A stretch of DNA of 64,000 bases from Photorhabdus namnaonensis (lineage in GTDB: Bacteria > Pseudomonadota > Gammaproteobacteria > Enterobacterales > Enterobacteriaceae), in the NCBI RefSeq assembly GCF_001684335.1, contig NZ_LOIC01000086.1, positions 3,179 to 67,178 on the forward strand, given 5' to 3'. The notes beneath the pieces were generated by a model. The model did no database searches and had not been told where the DNA came from. It saw only the letters and a list, made by a program, of their open reading frames with translations. Positions 1 to 8,932 of the stretch are shown one piece after another (positions within the stretch are counted from its first letter, which is position 1; the number at the start of each line of letters is the position of its first letter). The position numbers and the translations under genes were made by a program.

Positions 1-2
1 GC

Positions 3-491
3 TGTTGTTACCTGAGTGCCGATCCTACCGGCCTCTGGGGTGGCGAGAATCCGTATGCATACGTCAAAAATCCCACAGGATGGATTGATCCGCTGGGTCT
101 GGCTGGCTGTCCGGGGACTAAGAACAAGAAAACGACGTATGAAGGGAAAAGTCGTCGTGACGCGTTACGGCAGGCCAAGAGAGATGCGGGGATACCAAAT
201 AATCAGCAACCTTTTGAGATATCAAGGGTAGATTTAGGGGATGGATACGGAGGTAATATTCGTAATGCTAAAGGCGTTCCAGTTCAAACCCGACAATATC
301 ACTATAGGGATAAGCAAGGTTCTGTCGTAGTTATTCAAGAACACAGTTTGGGGCATGCAAAGGCAACACCTTTACATGGAGCAGAACCCCATTTTAATGT
401 TAGACCAGTTGATAAAGTAAATGGAAAAATATTAGATACGGGAAGTGTTCCAGACACTCATGGACATTATAATTTTCCTTTAGGGATGTGA
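3..491 (+). CDS. Rhs-family protein, C-terminal end with nuclease-like toxin tip (5' end outside window)
   Basis: The reading frame enters from the left edge (codons begin at base 3) and ends at TGA 489-491. The first ~35 residues are the classic end of an Rhs core, with the motif [11 protein letters not shown], then NPYAYV and WIDPLGLAG. After the PxxxxDPLGL signature comes a ~120-residue variable tip. Rhs cores form a shell around such a tip and deliver it by type VI secretion or contact-dependent routes. The tip ends in a His/Glu-rich stretch ([20 protein letters not shown], then FNVRP and HGHYNF) that resembles HNH/Endonuclease VII-fold polymorphic toxins, possibly the EHHH type. A DNase role is inferred from this pattern only. 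The downstream gene overlaps the stop region and looks like the matching immunity protein. The tip is clearly lower in GC than the core, as is usual for swapped Rhs tips. Confidence 0.8.
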   Translation, partial: CCYLSADPTGLWGGENPYAYVKNPTGWIDPLGLAGCPGTKNKKTTYEGKSRRDALRQAKRDAGIPNNQQPFEISRVDLGDGYGGNIRNAKGVPVQTRQYHYRDKQGSVVVIQEHSLGHAKATPLHGAEPHFNVRPVDKVNGKILDTGSVPDTHGHYNFPLGM

Positions 492-493
492 TT

Positions 494-883
494 ATGTGGT
501 TTAGTAATGCGATAAGAAATGAGCAAATAAAATATATGTTTAATAATGAGTTTGATATAAGCAAAGCCGAATTCATTAGTTATACTTTTCATCATTATTC
601 ATCTTTACAGCTTTGTTTTATATGTAAAAAAATCCCTTCCGTATATCCTAAAAAGTGGGATGATAAAGGATTTAATGCGATGAGTTTAGTTTTAAGTATG
701 TCTAATATAAATTCATTTGAAAGCAAAGGAAATAAAGTGGGTTTTATTTGCTCTCCACAAATTAGTAGCACCCATGATTCTACATCTATTGAAATAATCA
801 ACAAGAATTTCTATTTATTGTGTAATGCGGATTTTTTAACAATAGATGGTATTACTCCATATATAGATGAAAGATGGGATTAA
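494..883 (+). CDS. Probable immunity protein (Imm50-like) for the Rhs toxin tip
   Basis: A 129-residue acidic, cytosolic-looking protein with no signal peptide or membrane segment. The central PKKWDDKGFNAMSL followed by a short strand pattern, and the late CNADFLTIDGI, resemble the Imm50 family of polymorphic-toxin immunity proteins; this is recognition by eye. ATG 494 is preferred because AGGG at 482-485 lies 8 bases upstream. A GTG at 488 in the same frame overlaps the Rhs stop as GTGA, so coupled translation is also possible. Its position directly behind a toxin tip is the strongest functional clue: it should bind and block that tip in the producing cell. Base composition is AT-rich like the tip, so the two probably moved together. 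Confidence 0.65.
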   Translation: MWFSNAIRNEQIKYMFNNEFDISKAEFISYTFHHYSSLQLCFICKKIPSVYPKKWDDKGFNAMSLVLSMSNINSFESKGNKVGFICSPQISSTHDSTSIEIINKNFYLLCNADFLTIDGITPYIDERWD

Positions 884-921
884 TATTTTAATTTATTGTT
901 GATCATTCCAATAAATAATAA

Positions 922-954
922 AAAGCCGGAAAGATCCCATGATCTTCCGGCTTT
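922..954. terminator. Bidirectional Rho-independent terminator
   Basis: AAAGCCGGAAAGATC pairs with GATCTTCCGGCTTT (one bulged A) around a 4-base loop. It lies between the converging immunity gene and the minus-strand gene at 963. The T-rich run is better on the minus-strand side (TTTTATTATTT), but both genes could use it. Confidence 0.8.
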
Positions 955-962
955 CTTCATTC

Positions 963-1160
963 TTACCGTGGTGAATACCCACAGTAAGCCAGAGCAGATT
1001 GAAGCTTAGATATCGCATCTTTGATCTGATACGCTTCCTCGTCATTCACGGCACAGGCGCGTATCTCCGCCCAGTTCAGCCGCTTCACCAGTTGGGCCAA
1101 GGCCAGCGCTTCAATGTGGGTTAACTGAATGTCCTGTAAATGTTCAATCGCTATCGTCAT
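963..1160 (-). CDS. Small conserved protein of unknown function (DUF7706-like)
   Basis: A 65-residue protein running from ATG at 1160 to TAA at 963-965. It is mostly helical and acidic, with the pattern EHLQDIQLTHIEALALAQLV near the start and ALAYCGYSPR at the end. I recall similar short proteins (possibly DUF7706) scattered through enterobacterial islands and prophage-like segments, but cannot verify the family and assign no function. It ends against the shared terminator at 922-954. Just upstream on the same strand lies a broken gene end, so it may be the last intact member of a decayed phage-type cluster. Confidence 0.55.
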   Translation of the reverse strand: MTIAIEHLQDIQLTHIEALALAQLVKRLNWAEIRACAVNDEEAYQIKDAISKLQSALAYCGYSPR

Positions 1161-1174
1161 CTCATGCTCTCCCC

Positions 1175-1438
1175 TTAACCCGCAAAACCGGTTATCAGCG
1201 CCTGCATCTGCTGCTTAATCTCCCGCAGTTGGGCCTGTTGCCGCTGGTACGTAAACGTCCGGTCATCTCACCTTGTTCTTCCCCTTCGGTCCATGCACGC
1301 TACCGCTTCCTTATCTTCACTTGGAGACTGACACCATGAGCCGTAGTCGATATACCCCGGAGCCTTACGATTGAACCTCAATCCCCAAAGACTACTCGAC
1401 GATCCCACGGAAAAATCTAGGGTCTCGGCTTGTAACTC
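1175..1438 (-). pseudogene. Remnant of an accessory or phage-type gene with an internal stop
   Basis: On the minus strand a frame open from 1438 reads through FNRKAPGYIDYGSWCQSPSE, meets a TGA near 1260, and continues in the same frame as FTYQRQQAQLREIKQQMQAL before its end at 1175-1177. No credible start or ribosome site is visible. The two halves may be one gene broken by a nonsense or small indel, or two unrelated scraps. The last part is charged and coiled-coil-like. No family could be named. A short ATG frame on the plus strand here (13 codons from 1336) is not credible. Confidence 0.3.
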
Positions 1439-1612
1439 CTATTTAATCTATTTGTCGCTTTGTATCAGAGTTGTCGTAGATAATCAGTTAATCCTTCCTG
1501 ATGTTGAGAGAAAAGGAAAATATCATTAAGACATTAATTTTGTTGAAAACAAGCTGTCGCTGAGCGACAAAATCAGGATATCAATGGTCAAAGAAAATGG
1601 CTATTTTGATTA

Positions 1613-1750
1613 AACAAGCGACAAGGGTAGCTTGTTTTTTGTCGTTCATGAGACATACTTAAAAAGTATCTTTTGAAATCGAACAAGCGACAAAAATAGC
1701 TTATTTTTTGTCGCTCATAAGGCATATTTAAAAAGTATCTTTTGAAAAAG
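1613..1750. repeat. Two tandem 69-bp repeats, each with a TGTCG hairpin
   Basis: Copy 1 is 1613-1681 and copy 2 is 1682-1750, head to tail with an exact 69-base period and scattered substitutions. Both start AACAAGCGACAA and end in AAAAAGTATCTTTTGAAA. Each contains an inverted repeat, clearest in copy 2, where AGCGACAAAAA pairs with TTTTTTGTCGCT. A related inverted TGTCGCTGAGCGACA lies just upstream at about 1556-1570. The second copy runs to within 10 bases of the DUF333 gene start, so the repeats form its 5' leader. The rest of the 1439-1759 gap is AT-rich and shows nothing else. Confidence 0.85.
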
Positions 1751-1759
1751 GTAAATAAG

Positions 1760-1975
1760 ATGAAAAAAGCTATTCTGGCGACTTTGTTTTTCAGCTTCAG
1801 CACGATTGCAGTGGCAATGCCAAATCCGGCTTCGGTGTTCTGCGGTAAACTTGGCGGCGAAAGTCAGATTGTCACTCAAAAAGATGGCGGTGAGTTGGGT
1901 CTGTGCGTTTTCAAAAACGGAACGATCATTGAAGAATGGACTCTTTTCCGCATGTACAATGGTGACAAAAAATAA
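1760..1975 (+). CDS. Small exported DUF333-family protein
   Basis: A 71-residue protein starting at ATG 1760, with AAGG 8 bases upstream. An in-frame TTG at 1742 would add six residues ahead of the signal peptide and is less likely. Residues 1-20 are a signal peptide (MKKAILATLFFSFSTIAVAM, cleavage near AVA). The mature part NPASVFCGKLGG, then DGGELGLCVF and EEWTLFR, is the DUF333 signature seen in enterobacterial proteins sometimes labelled putative hemolysin. The lipobox Cys is missing, so it should be periplasmic rather than a lipoprotein. Two Cys residues could form a disulfide. Function is unknown for the family. The gene stands alone, with the tandem repeats upstream and a strong hairpin downstream. 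Confidence 0.75.
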   Translation: MKKAILATLFFSFSTIAVAMPNPASVFCGKLGGESQIVTQKDGGELGLCVFKNGTIIEEWTLFRMYNGDKK

Positions 1976-1984
1976 CGAGAGTTA

Positions 1985-2008
1985 CCCCAGCCACAGTTGT
2001 GGCTGGGG
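1985..2008 (+). terminator. Terminator hairpin after the DUF333 gene
   Basis: CCCCAGCCACA pairs perfectly with TGTGGCTGGGG over a 2-base loop, 10 bases after the DUF333 stop. The following CCTTTAAG is only weakly T-rich, so termination may be incomplete. It could also protect the minus-strand remnant that ends at 2012. Confidence 0.75.
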
Positions 2009-2011
2009 CCT

Positions 2012-2208
2012 TTAAGCGGTTACTTCTGTGGGTAATCTTGTATTCATATCCAGTTCAAATATCCCATAGGGATTTACATGGGCGTAGATCAGCGGTGTCA
2101 GTGCCCTGAAGTCTTCAGTTTTTATCCTTTGGTATGTAAAGTCTGGTGTCGTGTAATCCCCTGACTGACCAAAATACATCTCAAATTTAAATGCGCCAGA
2201 CGTTTAAG
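2012..2208 (-). pseudogene. C-terminal remnant of a transposase-like gene
   Basis: About 65 codons are open on the minus strand, ending at TAA 2012-2014, with no start: a stop closes the frame at about 2209. The translated end contains [20 protein letters not shown] and TRLPTEV, which resembles the C-terminus of Tn3-type transposases as I remember them; the assignment is weak. It marks an old insertion at the left edge of the toxin operon. In 2209-2460 I see only this boundary and an imperfect AGAAGGG/CCCCTTCT hairpin beyond the toxin stop. Confidence 0.35.
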
Positions 2209-2460
2209 TGTTGCGTCTTTTTATGATCCCATAAAAGAGAGCCATCCAATCAGACAGATGTTGCGCTTTAACAAACTGACATTTGGTGTGAACAGACGGT
2301 TCCAGTTTTCGAATGAATAAGGGCATGAAAGATCTGCGCTTAAAGGAGGAACTCAGATCTTAACGGATAACACGAATCTTTTGTGACACCCCCTTTTGAA
2401 CGAGGTTTGCAGCGGTCTGAGAAGGGACATTTTGCCCCTTCTGCTGTTTCTGGTATTACC

Positions 2461-5400
2461 TTAGGACAGTGATGGTACCAGCGCCGCCTGTGAAGCCTGA
2501 CGTATTTGCGGCAGGTATTCGCGGGCACCGCCGGCATCAGAGAACGAAGCCATAGCCCCGCTCAGCTTGGTTAGGTTCGGTCTCTCCGCACCCGGAACAG
2601 CGTCAACTGAATGAGTCACCGTGGCTGGGCTCTTACTAGCCCAAGATAGATCCACCAGTCCTCTTTTAGCGTGATCCTGCTGGGTAAAGTTCTTGACCAG
2701 GCGGTCCACGTTGATCTCCGATTTGTAATTTTCCAGTTCGACTTGCAGATGCCGATGGGTCATAGCTTGGCTGCCAAATACCTGACGCACCACCACGGTT
2801 GTTCCATTGTTGGCATCGGTGAACATCAAGTCGTCATCGCGGCGGTTCACTAGAACGCTCCTCGGATCAGTCGATGGTAGGACCAAGCGGTCTAGGGCTT
2901 GGCCTTGGTCGTCGTTGTCAATGATTATCGTACGGTAATGGGACCACATCGCCTGGCTGAAATGGTAGGTATCGCTATCGGCTCCGCCATGCAGCACTAC
3001 GCTGTCGACACCGGCAATGAGCGGTGGTGTCAGTTCGTTTTTGCCGCCGCCTACCCCCCCGCCTTGAAGTAGAAGAGAAGAACCGAAGCGCTCTACGTTT
3101 GTGAACCTATTGAATATTTGTGCGTTGCCATCCTTGATTTGGTACAGCGCTTGGGTCGTTGGGCTGTACACATACGCTGCTTTTTCGCCTGCGGCGATCC
3201 CCACGAAGTGCAGATTATTCGAGACAGGGATGCCATTACCCGAGAATACCTGACCGCTGCCGATATCAAACCAGCTTGGCTCCTTGCTGTCCTGCAAGGT
3301 CAGTACCCCTTTGGCCTGCCACTGGTCGGCGAGTTTGGCGAGCGCTTGCGGCAGTTGGGCCAAGTTGTTTTGTTGCCAGCCTTTGTCAACGCCAACTAGC
3401 TGCAACTCGTTGTTGTTAATTCGCAGCAAGATCTCGCCTTTGGCCGTGATCAGGTGCGTGCCGGTATCGACCTGTTGCACTGCCTTGGTCGGTTGGATCA
3501 GCCGTGCGCCTAGGGTATACGTCGGAGTTTCACGCTGGGTGCTATGGCTTTCGTAGCCCTGGAGTATGTCTTTGAGCTCATCACCATGCCGACTGGTACG
3601 TACCGAAAACTGGAGTAGTGCATCATCACTCACCGAACTGACTAATTCCATTCGGTCATCAAAGAGCCGATAGTTCAGTTCAGCTTCTTTCTCTTTTAGC
3701 TGATAACGGCGCGTCAGGTAGACGGCATCCCCCTCTTGCCATAGCCGACTGATCTGGCCCGCATTCTGGTTGAACCAGGGCTCAAACTGCGCGTCGACCT
3801 GTCCGGTGGTGATGTCTACCCGCCATGCTGCCGCGTTGTCGGCGTCGTAGAAATAGGCATGGTCGCCCATCACCGCACCCAGTTGGGCATGTCTGGCCTG
3901 TTCGTGGGGGGTGTCGGTGAACAGCATCCGTTCGTTGGCTATGTCGTAGAATGCCCGACCAACATCGCGCCCATTGTGTTGGTAGTTCTCCACCACCACA
4001 TACTGCCCGTGCAACTGATGCGCCTTGGCGAGATCACTCAGGTGCTGCTCAAGTTGCTGGCCGGGTACCTGCCATTTGCTCGCATCTTCGCTTATCACCT
4101 GAGTTGTCAGGCTGGCGAAGTCGACTTCGCGCACCTCGCCGTTGCGGTTGACCACCAGCACCGGCTCCTTCCGGGCAGGGTCGAGTTCGACTACCACCCC
4201 ACCAACTACCAGTCGGTCCTTCGTGATGGTGATACTGTCACTGGCAAGCTGGCTGCTATCGATGATCCAGCGCGACGGCGCACTACCGGCCAAGTCGTGC
4301 GGGACGTCGCTCAAGAGCTTCACACTGGTGCCTTCTTTCAGCTCAATCAGGTACTTGCCACCTGCGCCCTTGATCTCGTAATGCAGGTAGCCATGCAGTT
4401 CTTTGGGTAGCTCGGGCACGATTATTTGCCGGTTGCGCTGGTCGAGCACCACTTCGATGGGGGTCGCCACATACTCCTGATGAATCCTACGGATCGTGAC
4501 CTCCCCCGGAAAGATGTAGAAGTCGTAGTCGAATCGATAGTCCTCTTCGAGCCTGCGGATTACGTCAAAACCGGCATCATGACGCATAGTGACGCCAGGG
4601 AGCTGCATGTATTTGTAACTGATAAAGGACTTGGGGGTACCCGGCAGGATCAGCACGTTGCTGCCACTGTGGTTGAGTCTGTGGGAAACTTCCTTGTAAC
4701 CGATTCCACTACGTACCTCGATCGCTTGGCTGCGGTCATGGACCATCCTTGGAAAGTCGCCGATCCAGAAGAAATAATTGCTTCTTCCCGAACCGGTAGA
4801 GCCTGAATGGGTGCGGTAAATATATTGACTGTCGAAGTCGATCTGATTCTTGCGTAGATCCAGAGTTTTGATCACAGCCCCGGGCAGAGGCACCAACATT
4901 TTCTTCTCGTTGTCATACCGATAGCCATTACCTTTGTACGCCTTGTCGATGGTATCAAAATAACGGCCTACCGCCTTGGCATCCTCGGCGACCGCACCAA
5001 AAGCTTGAGCCAGCCCCGTAAAGCCTACCGAGAGCCCGCCAAGGATCACCCCGGCCCCACCGAGTATCGCCGCGGCTTTTGAAGCACCGATAAACCCGGC
5101 TCCCATCCCAGCGGTACCGGTAACAAAATTGGCCGAGTCGAACGCTAGCTGGGTACCGAATACGGCCTTTTGTACATCATTCTCGGCGTGGGCCAGCTCA
5201 TAGGCATCCAAACCAATCATGATGCCACCAAACAATACACTGGCACCTTCGTTGACGGTGTGGCCCAAGCTCGAAGCAAAGTTCTTTAACGAGGTTTCGG
5301 CTGCCGCCACTTCGCCGCGCAACGCTGTACGCACCAGTGAGGTGACTTTGGCTATATCTTGCACGTTACCATGAGCCATTTGAACAAAGTTGAGGTAGCT

Positions 5401-8400
5401 GTGGACCTTAAGTGCGGTGGACAGGTCGGGCGAAGCGATTCCATGTGCCGCATCATTGCGGTTTTTGTCGGCAAACCACTGGATCAATGTCTGTATCGCA
5501 AACCCGGCGTTCAGTCCATCAACCGAAGCTGCCTCGCCGCCCTTACCTTTGGGGCGTATCTGGCCGCGTTCGGGGATGAAATGTTGGCCCAAGGTGAGCA
5601 GATGTTCATTGATGAAGCGGCGGAATTCGATAAAGGTGGCATCACCGCTGCTTACCCAACGGGTCTTTTCCGGTTGGTCGCGATTAATGAACTGGACTCG
5701 GTAGCGGCCTTCGCCCTGATCCTCGGTATTGCTAATTATCGGTATCCAGCGCTGGTCAAGATTGTTTTCCTGAGTGAGCCGTGTATTGGCTTGGTTGAAC
5801 CTTGCCCCCCATTGCTCGGCATCGAGGATCACCAACGCGGAGCGTAACCGGGTGTCCTCGGTAATCCGTATCTGGGCGTCAACCGTGTGCTTAACCTGCC
5901 GCTGTTGCTCTATGACCGCGGCCAGTTCACCGGGACGGGTCAGGTCAGCCACGTTCAGGCCGTTACCCACCGGCACCTCAGCCATCTTGCCTGCATCTAT
6001 CTTCTCCAGATTGAAGACCGGGGACGACAAGCTGCCAAGTGAACTGTAGTGAGCGGCCAGTTTGCGTCCTACAAAGTGGTTCTTCATGGCTTTGAAGAAG
6101 CTGGTCGCGTCGTTGAAGGCAAAAATCCCGACATTCGGGTCATAGAAATAGTAACGGCGCCCTTCATATCCAACCGTACTTCCCACCATCATCGCGTGAT
6201 TCTGGGTATTGAGCGCGAACATCGAGGTTTTGGTCGCCTTTTCCAGCAGGGAAACCACCTCGGGTAATGTCATCTGCCCTTGAGACGTTGATGCCTGTAT
6301 GGCCTCAATATTGGAGTGCAATCTTGCCAGACTGTTTTTTAGCAGCGTGGAACTCCCTGCTTTAGGGGAGGCTGCGGCCAAGAAGAGTTTTTCTACCAGA
6401 CTATTGATACCCGCCTCGCCACCGCTGGCTAGCGCCACTGCCATCGCCCTGACCAAGGGATAGCAACGGCCGCCAGATACGTCTCCGACCAACGACAGAT
6501 AAAAATCTTGTGGCGCCAGACGATTGAAGCTGCTACCAGCCCGACGAAAATCTTCTCTAAACACCGCGGTCTGCTTCAGTATTTTGTTGATATACTCGGC
6601 CCGGCTAGCTTCAGTGATGCGGCTGCTCAAGGCACCCTGCTGTTTAGGGGTAAGTTGGCCGTCAAGAAACAGGCTTTTCATCTCTAGGGCCGACATCTTA
6701 TGGTTAAAACCTGGGATACTGATATCTTGGAAGTTGCGTAAGCCATCAGTAAACTCGGCGCCTAGCCTGTTTCGTTGGTAAGCTTCGAGAGTAGCGTAAC
6801 GCCCGGCCACGTTGCTGGTGTGCTCCTTACCGCCGCTCTGGATGGCCGTATCGTCAATCCGCACCGCTATACCGCTCTTGGACTTGATTTGCTGCCATAA
6901 CCAGCTTTGTTCGACGGAGAACACTTCATGTAAGACTGAATCGTATCGCGCTTTGTAGTACTCCAGCGTAATATTGATCTGCTTTATCTGTTGGTCAATC
7001 AGGGCCAGCTGGAAATTTTCTCTGGTACCGCTTCGGGCCTGATAGAGTTCGTTTCGTTGGTCTACCAACTGCTGAGTGTCTGCCGTGATTTTGGCTTGAA
7101 CCTTATCACGCAGCTCAATCCACGCGGCAATCGCCGGATGATGAGGAGAGAACTCTCCCTCTTTGTAGACACCATCAGAGACCCCTTTGACGGGCACGCC
7201 GAACTGAGTAGCGATCTTTTTCAGTTGCTGATGAATCCGCTCACGGTAAGTAGCGAACTGGGCTTGGTTACGCTCAGCCACTTGACTGTTAGCGACTTGG
7301 ATTGATATGGGTTCTTCGCCGCTGCGCGACTTCGGCCAGAGCGTTTTACCATCTGTCTGATACTCCTGGCGCTGAAACACCAGTTGCCATTCACCATTAA
7401 TGTATTGCATGTACGCCGCGGCGAAGCCTTTAGTGTTGCCAGCCGCCTGATAATCCTTATAGTCCACTGCCATGACTACGTTGTCATACAGCAGTGAACT
7501 GTTGACTCGACTATCGTGGTAGACTCGGTAAGTCTCAGCGTCAAGGGTGGTCACCACCAGCGAACATCCCGACAACGTTCCAGTGAACAGAAAACTCCCC
7601 GGCATCGCATGTTTAGGGATATCCACATAGGTTGGTATCGCGTTGGCTTGGTTTGAACTGTTGTAGTCGAGGAAATACGCGGGCACGCTGCCGATGTTGC
7701 CTTTGGAGGCATTATGTGTGCTTTGAGCAGAGTATTCGAGCTCGTATAATCCTGCTTTAACTTTCACCAGTTGGGCATGTCCCTCTGCCGGGAAGCTCTC
7801 CGCTCTAGCCAATGTCTCGGCGCTGATGGTGTTGGATCTGGCGAACGATACAGGATCGATGGCGAACTGCTGGATATCGGTGCTGCCTTGGCGGGGCAGG
7901 ACTCCATCAATCATGGACGCCAGCTTCCCTTTGAGATTGCGAGCCCGTACTGCTTGCGCTAGCAGTGCTGGATTGCGTATATCGTACCCGTGCGTTTGCA
8001 AGGTTCTCGATAGGGTCTTTTCGATCGGAGTATTGGTGAGCAAGGATTCTGTGCCCGCAGCCGCGATCAATCGTGCTCGGGACTGACCATGACTGCTTGA
8101 TTCACCTGCAACTGTTTCAGAGTAGGCAATGCCTTTGCCCACGCGATACATACCAGTCGGGGTGTGTTCGATAAAGGCCGTCGCCGGTAGCAGCTCACTG
8201 AGCTGATTGCCGATAGCATGAGCATGTTCGACTCCGGCGCTAGAAAGGTAAATCACTGCCTGGTCGGTACGGCGTCCCAGATTTTTCGGGCCCATGATTT
8301 TGGCCTGCTCCAACCAGCCACGATTGTCATCATTGAACAATTGGGTCAATGCATTGGCAAGCGAGTTGAAATGTGCCTTGTCAACGTTGATGGTTAGTCT

Positions 8401-8835
8401 CGCACCAATATTGGTTCGGATACTATGGCGTTGCTCGAAGTCCTTGGGAAGCATTCGGAAGGCATCGGCATTGCTGAGGATGGTATCGGTTTGAGAAGAC
8501 AGCGCCGCCTTCTCGTTGTTTTGTACCAAGATATCGACCTTGGTGGCACGAGCAGACAGTGCCTTGATATAATTGATAAATGACCGTTGCTCACCTTCAT
8601 TGAGGCCACTGACGCCAACCGGCTGGTCATTGCTGTAGCGTATATAAGCGTCTTTCTCCAGCATGTGTTCCAATATTTTCTGCTTGTTGATCAGCTTAGA
8701 GGTCCACTTATGATTATTTTCATTAAACCCTTGCTTGATCGTCTGGATCAACTCTTTGATATTCGGTTTGTGCCGCATCTCTTTAAGGGTCGTTTGCGCA
8801 GACGCGAGCAGCGATTGGTAGCTGTTATTGGGCAT
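2461..8835 (-). CDS. mcf2: Mcf2/FitD-type insecticidal toxin exported by type I secretion
   Basis: A 2124-residue toxin. ATG 8835 has an ideal AAGGAG 7 bases upstream. Residues ~125-300 resemble HopA1/HrmA effectors (AVIYLSSAG, GKGIAYSE, GQSRARLI), the feature that sets Mcf2 apart from Mcf1. Residues ~780-905 form a C58 (YopT/PaToxP-like) cysteine protease with Cys791 (GGRCYPLVRAM), His880 (NHAMMVG) and Asp899 (YFYDPN); in related toxins this domain self-processes or cleaves host targets. A TcdA/TcdB-type pore-forming region follows, with hydrophobic Ala/Gly-rich helices at ~1195-1277. Residues ~1300-1930 are a beta-rich region of unknown role. Near 1945 lies one RTX-like repeat (LHGGADSDTYHF), then an uncleaved C-terminal export signal. 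There is no N-terminal signal peptide. It is the last gene of the exporter operon. Mcf2 is, from memory, somewhat longer (about 2390 residues). Family membership is firm; the exact Mcf2 label is less so. Confidence 0.85.
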   Translation of the reverse strand: MPNNSYQSLLASAQTTLKEMRHKPNIKELIQTIKQGFNENNHKWTSKLINKQKILEHMLEKDAYIRYSNDQPVGVSGLNEGEQRSFINYIKALSARATKVDILVQNNEKAALSSQTDTILSNADAFRMLPKDFEQRHSIRTNIGARLTINVDKAHFNSLANALTQLFNDDNRGWLEQAKIMGPKNLGRRTDQAVIYLSSAGVEHAHAIGNQLSELLPATAFIEHTPTGMYRVGKGIAYSETVAGESSSHGQSRARLIAAAGTESLLTNTPIEKTLSRTLQTHGYDIRNPALLAQAVRARNLKGKLASMIDGVLPRQGSTDIQQFAIDPVSFARSNTISAETLARAESFPAEGHAQLVKVKAGLYELEYSAQSTHNASKGNIGSVPAYFLDYNSSNQANAIPTYVDIPKHAMPGSFLFTGTLSGCSLVVTTLDAETYRVYHDSRVNSSLLYDNVVMAVDYKDYQAAGNTKGFAAAYMQYINGEWQLVFQRQEYQTDGKTLWPKSRSGEEPISIQVANSQVAERNQAQFATYRERIHQQLKKIATQFGVPVKGVSDGVYKEGEFSPHHPAIAAWIELRDKVQAKITADTQQLVDQRNELYQARSGTRENFQLALIDQQIKQINITLEYYKARYDSVLHEVFSVEQSWLWQQIKSKSGIAVRIDDTAIQSGGKEHTSNVAGRYATLEAYQRNRLGAEFTDGLRNFQDISIPGFNHKMSALEMKSLFLDGQLTPKQQGALSSRITEASRAEYINKILKQTAVFREDFRRAGSSFNRLAPQDFYLSLVGDVSGGRCYPLVRAMAVALASGGEAGINSLVEKLFLAAASPKAGSSTLLKNSLARLHSNIEAIQASTSQGQMTLPEVVSLLEKATKTSMFALNTQNHAMMVGSTVGYEGRRYYFYDPNVGIFAFNDATSFFKAMKNHFVGRKLAAHYSSLGSLSSPVFNLEKIDAGKMAEVPVGNGLNVADLTRPGELAAVIEQQRQVKHTVDAQIRITEDTRLRSALVILDAEQWGARFNQANTRLTQENNLDQRWIPIISNTEDQGEGRYRVQFINRDQPEKTRWVSSGDATFIEFRRFINEHLLTLGQHFIPERGQIRPKGKGGEAASVDGLNAGFAIQTLIQWFADKNRNDAAHGIASPDLSTALKVHSYLNFVQMAHGNVQDIAKVTSLVRTALRGEVAAAETSLKNFASSLGHTVNEGASVLFGGIMIGLDAYELAHAENDVQKAVFGTQLAFDSANFVTGTAGMGAGFIGASKAAAILGGAGVILGGLSVGFTGLAQAFGAVAEDAKAVGRYFDTIDKAYKGNGYRYDNEKKMLVPLPGAVIKTLDLRKNQIDFDSQYIYRTHSGSTGSGRSNYFFWIGDFPRMVHDRSQAIEVRSGIGYKEVSHRLNHSGSNVLILPGTPKSFISYKYMQLPGVTMRHDAGFDVIRRLEEDYRFDYDFYIFPGEVTIRRIHQEYVATPIEVVLDQRNRQIIVPELPKELHGYLHYEIKGAGGKYLIELKEGTSVKLLSDVPHDLAGSAPSRWIIDSSQLASDSITITKDRLVVGGVVVELDPARKEPVLVVNRNGEVREVDFASLTTQVISEDASKWQVPGQQLEQHLSDLAKAHQLHGQYVVVENYQHNGRDVGRAFYDIANERMLFTDTPHEQARHAQLGAVMGDHAYFYDADNAAAWRVDITTGQVDAQFEPWFNQNAGQISRLWQEGDAVYLTRRYQLKEKEAELNYRLFDDRMELVSSVSDDALLQFSVRTSRHGDELKDILQGYESHSTQRETPTYTLGARLIQPTKAVQQVDTGTHLITAKGEILLRINNNELQLVGVDKGWQQNNLAQLPQALAKLADQWQAKGVLTLQDSKEPSWFDIGSGQVFSGNGIPVSNNLHFVGIAAGEKAAYVYSPTTQALYQIKDGNAQIFNRFTNVERFGSSLLLQGGGVGGGKNELTPPLIAGVDSVVLHGGADSDTYHFSQAMWSHYRTIIIDNDDQGQALDRLVLPSTDPRSVLVNRRDDDLMFTDANNGTTVVVRQVFGSQAMTHRHLQVELENYKSEINVDRLVKNFTQQDHAKRGLVDLSWASKSPATVTHSVDAVPGAERPNLTKLSGAMASFSDAGGAREYLPQIRQASQAALVPSLS

Positions 8836-8932
8836 GATGGTTCTCCTTAGGAAAATCCTACTTTGGTATTTATGGGTTATAGCTCTTAAGAATGACTATA
8901 GCGGGCACGATTGGCCGTCTGCGATTTGGGAC

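Noticed and set aside
1588..1803. A 71-codon minus-strand frame with internal amino-acid repeats
   Set aside because: The repeats are the translation of the 69-bp tandem DNA repeat; it overlaps the DUF333 gene and has no start signal.
3118..4806. Several long plus-strand frames opposite the toxin gene (for example 3859-4410)
   Set aside because: They are antisense shadows of a GC-rich gene with a complete domain series on the minus strand, and have no motifs of their own.
8836..8932. A terminator or separate promoter between the second ABC gene and the toxin
   Set aside because: Only a weak CTATAG/CTATAA inverted pair is visible, without a T-run; I treat the four genes as one operon.
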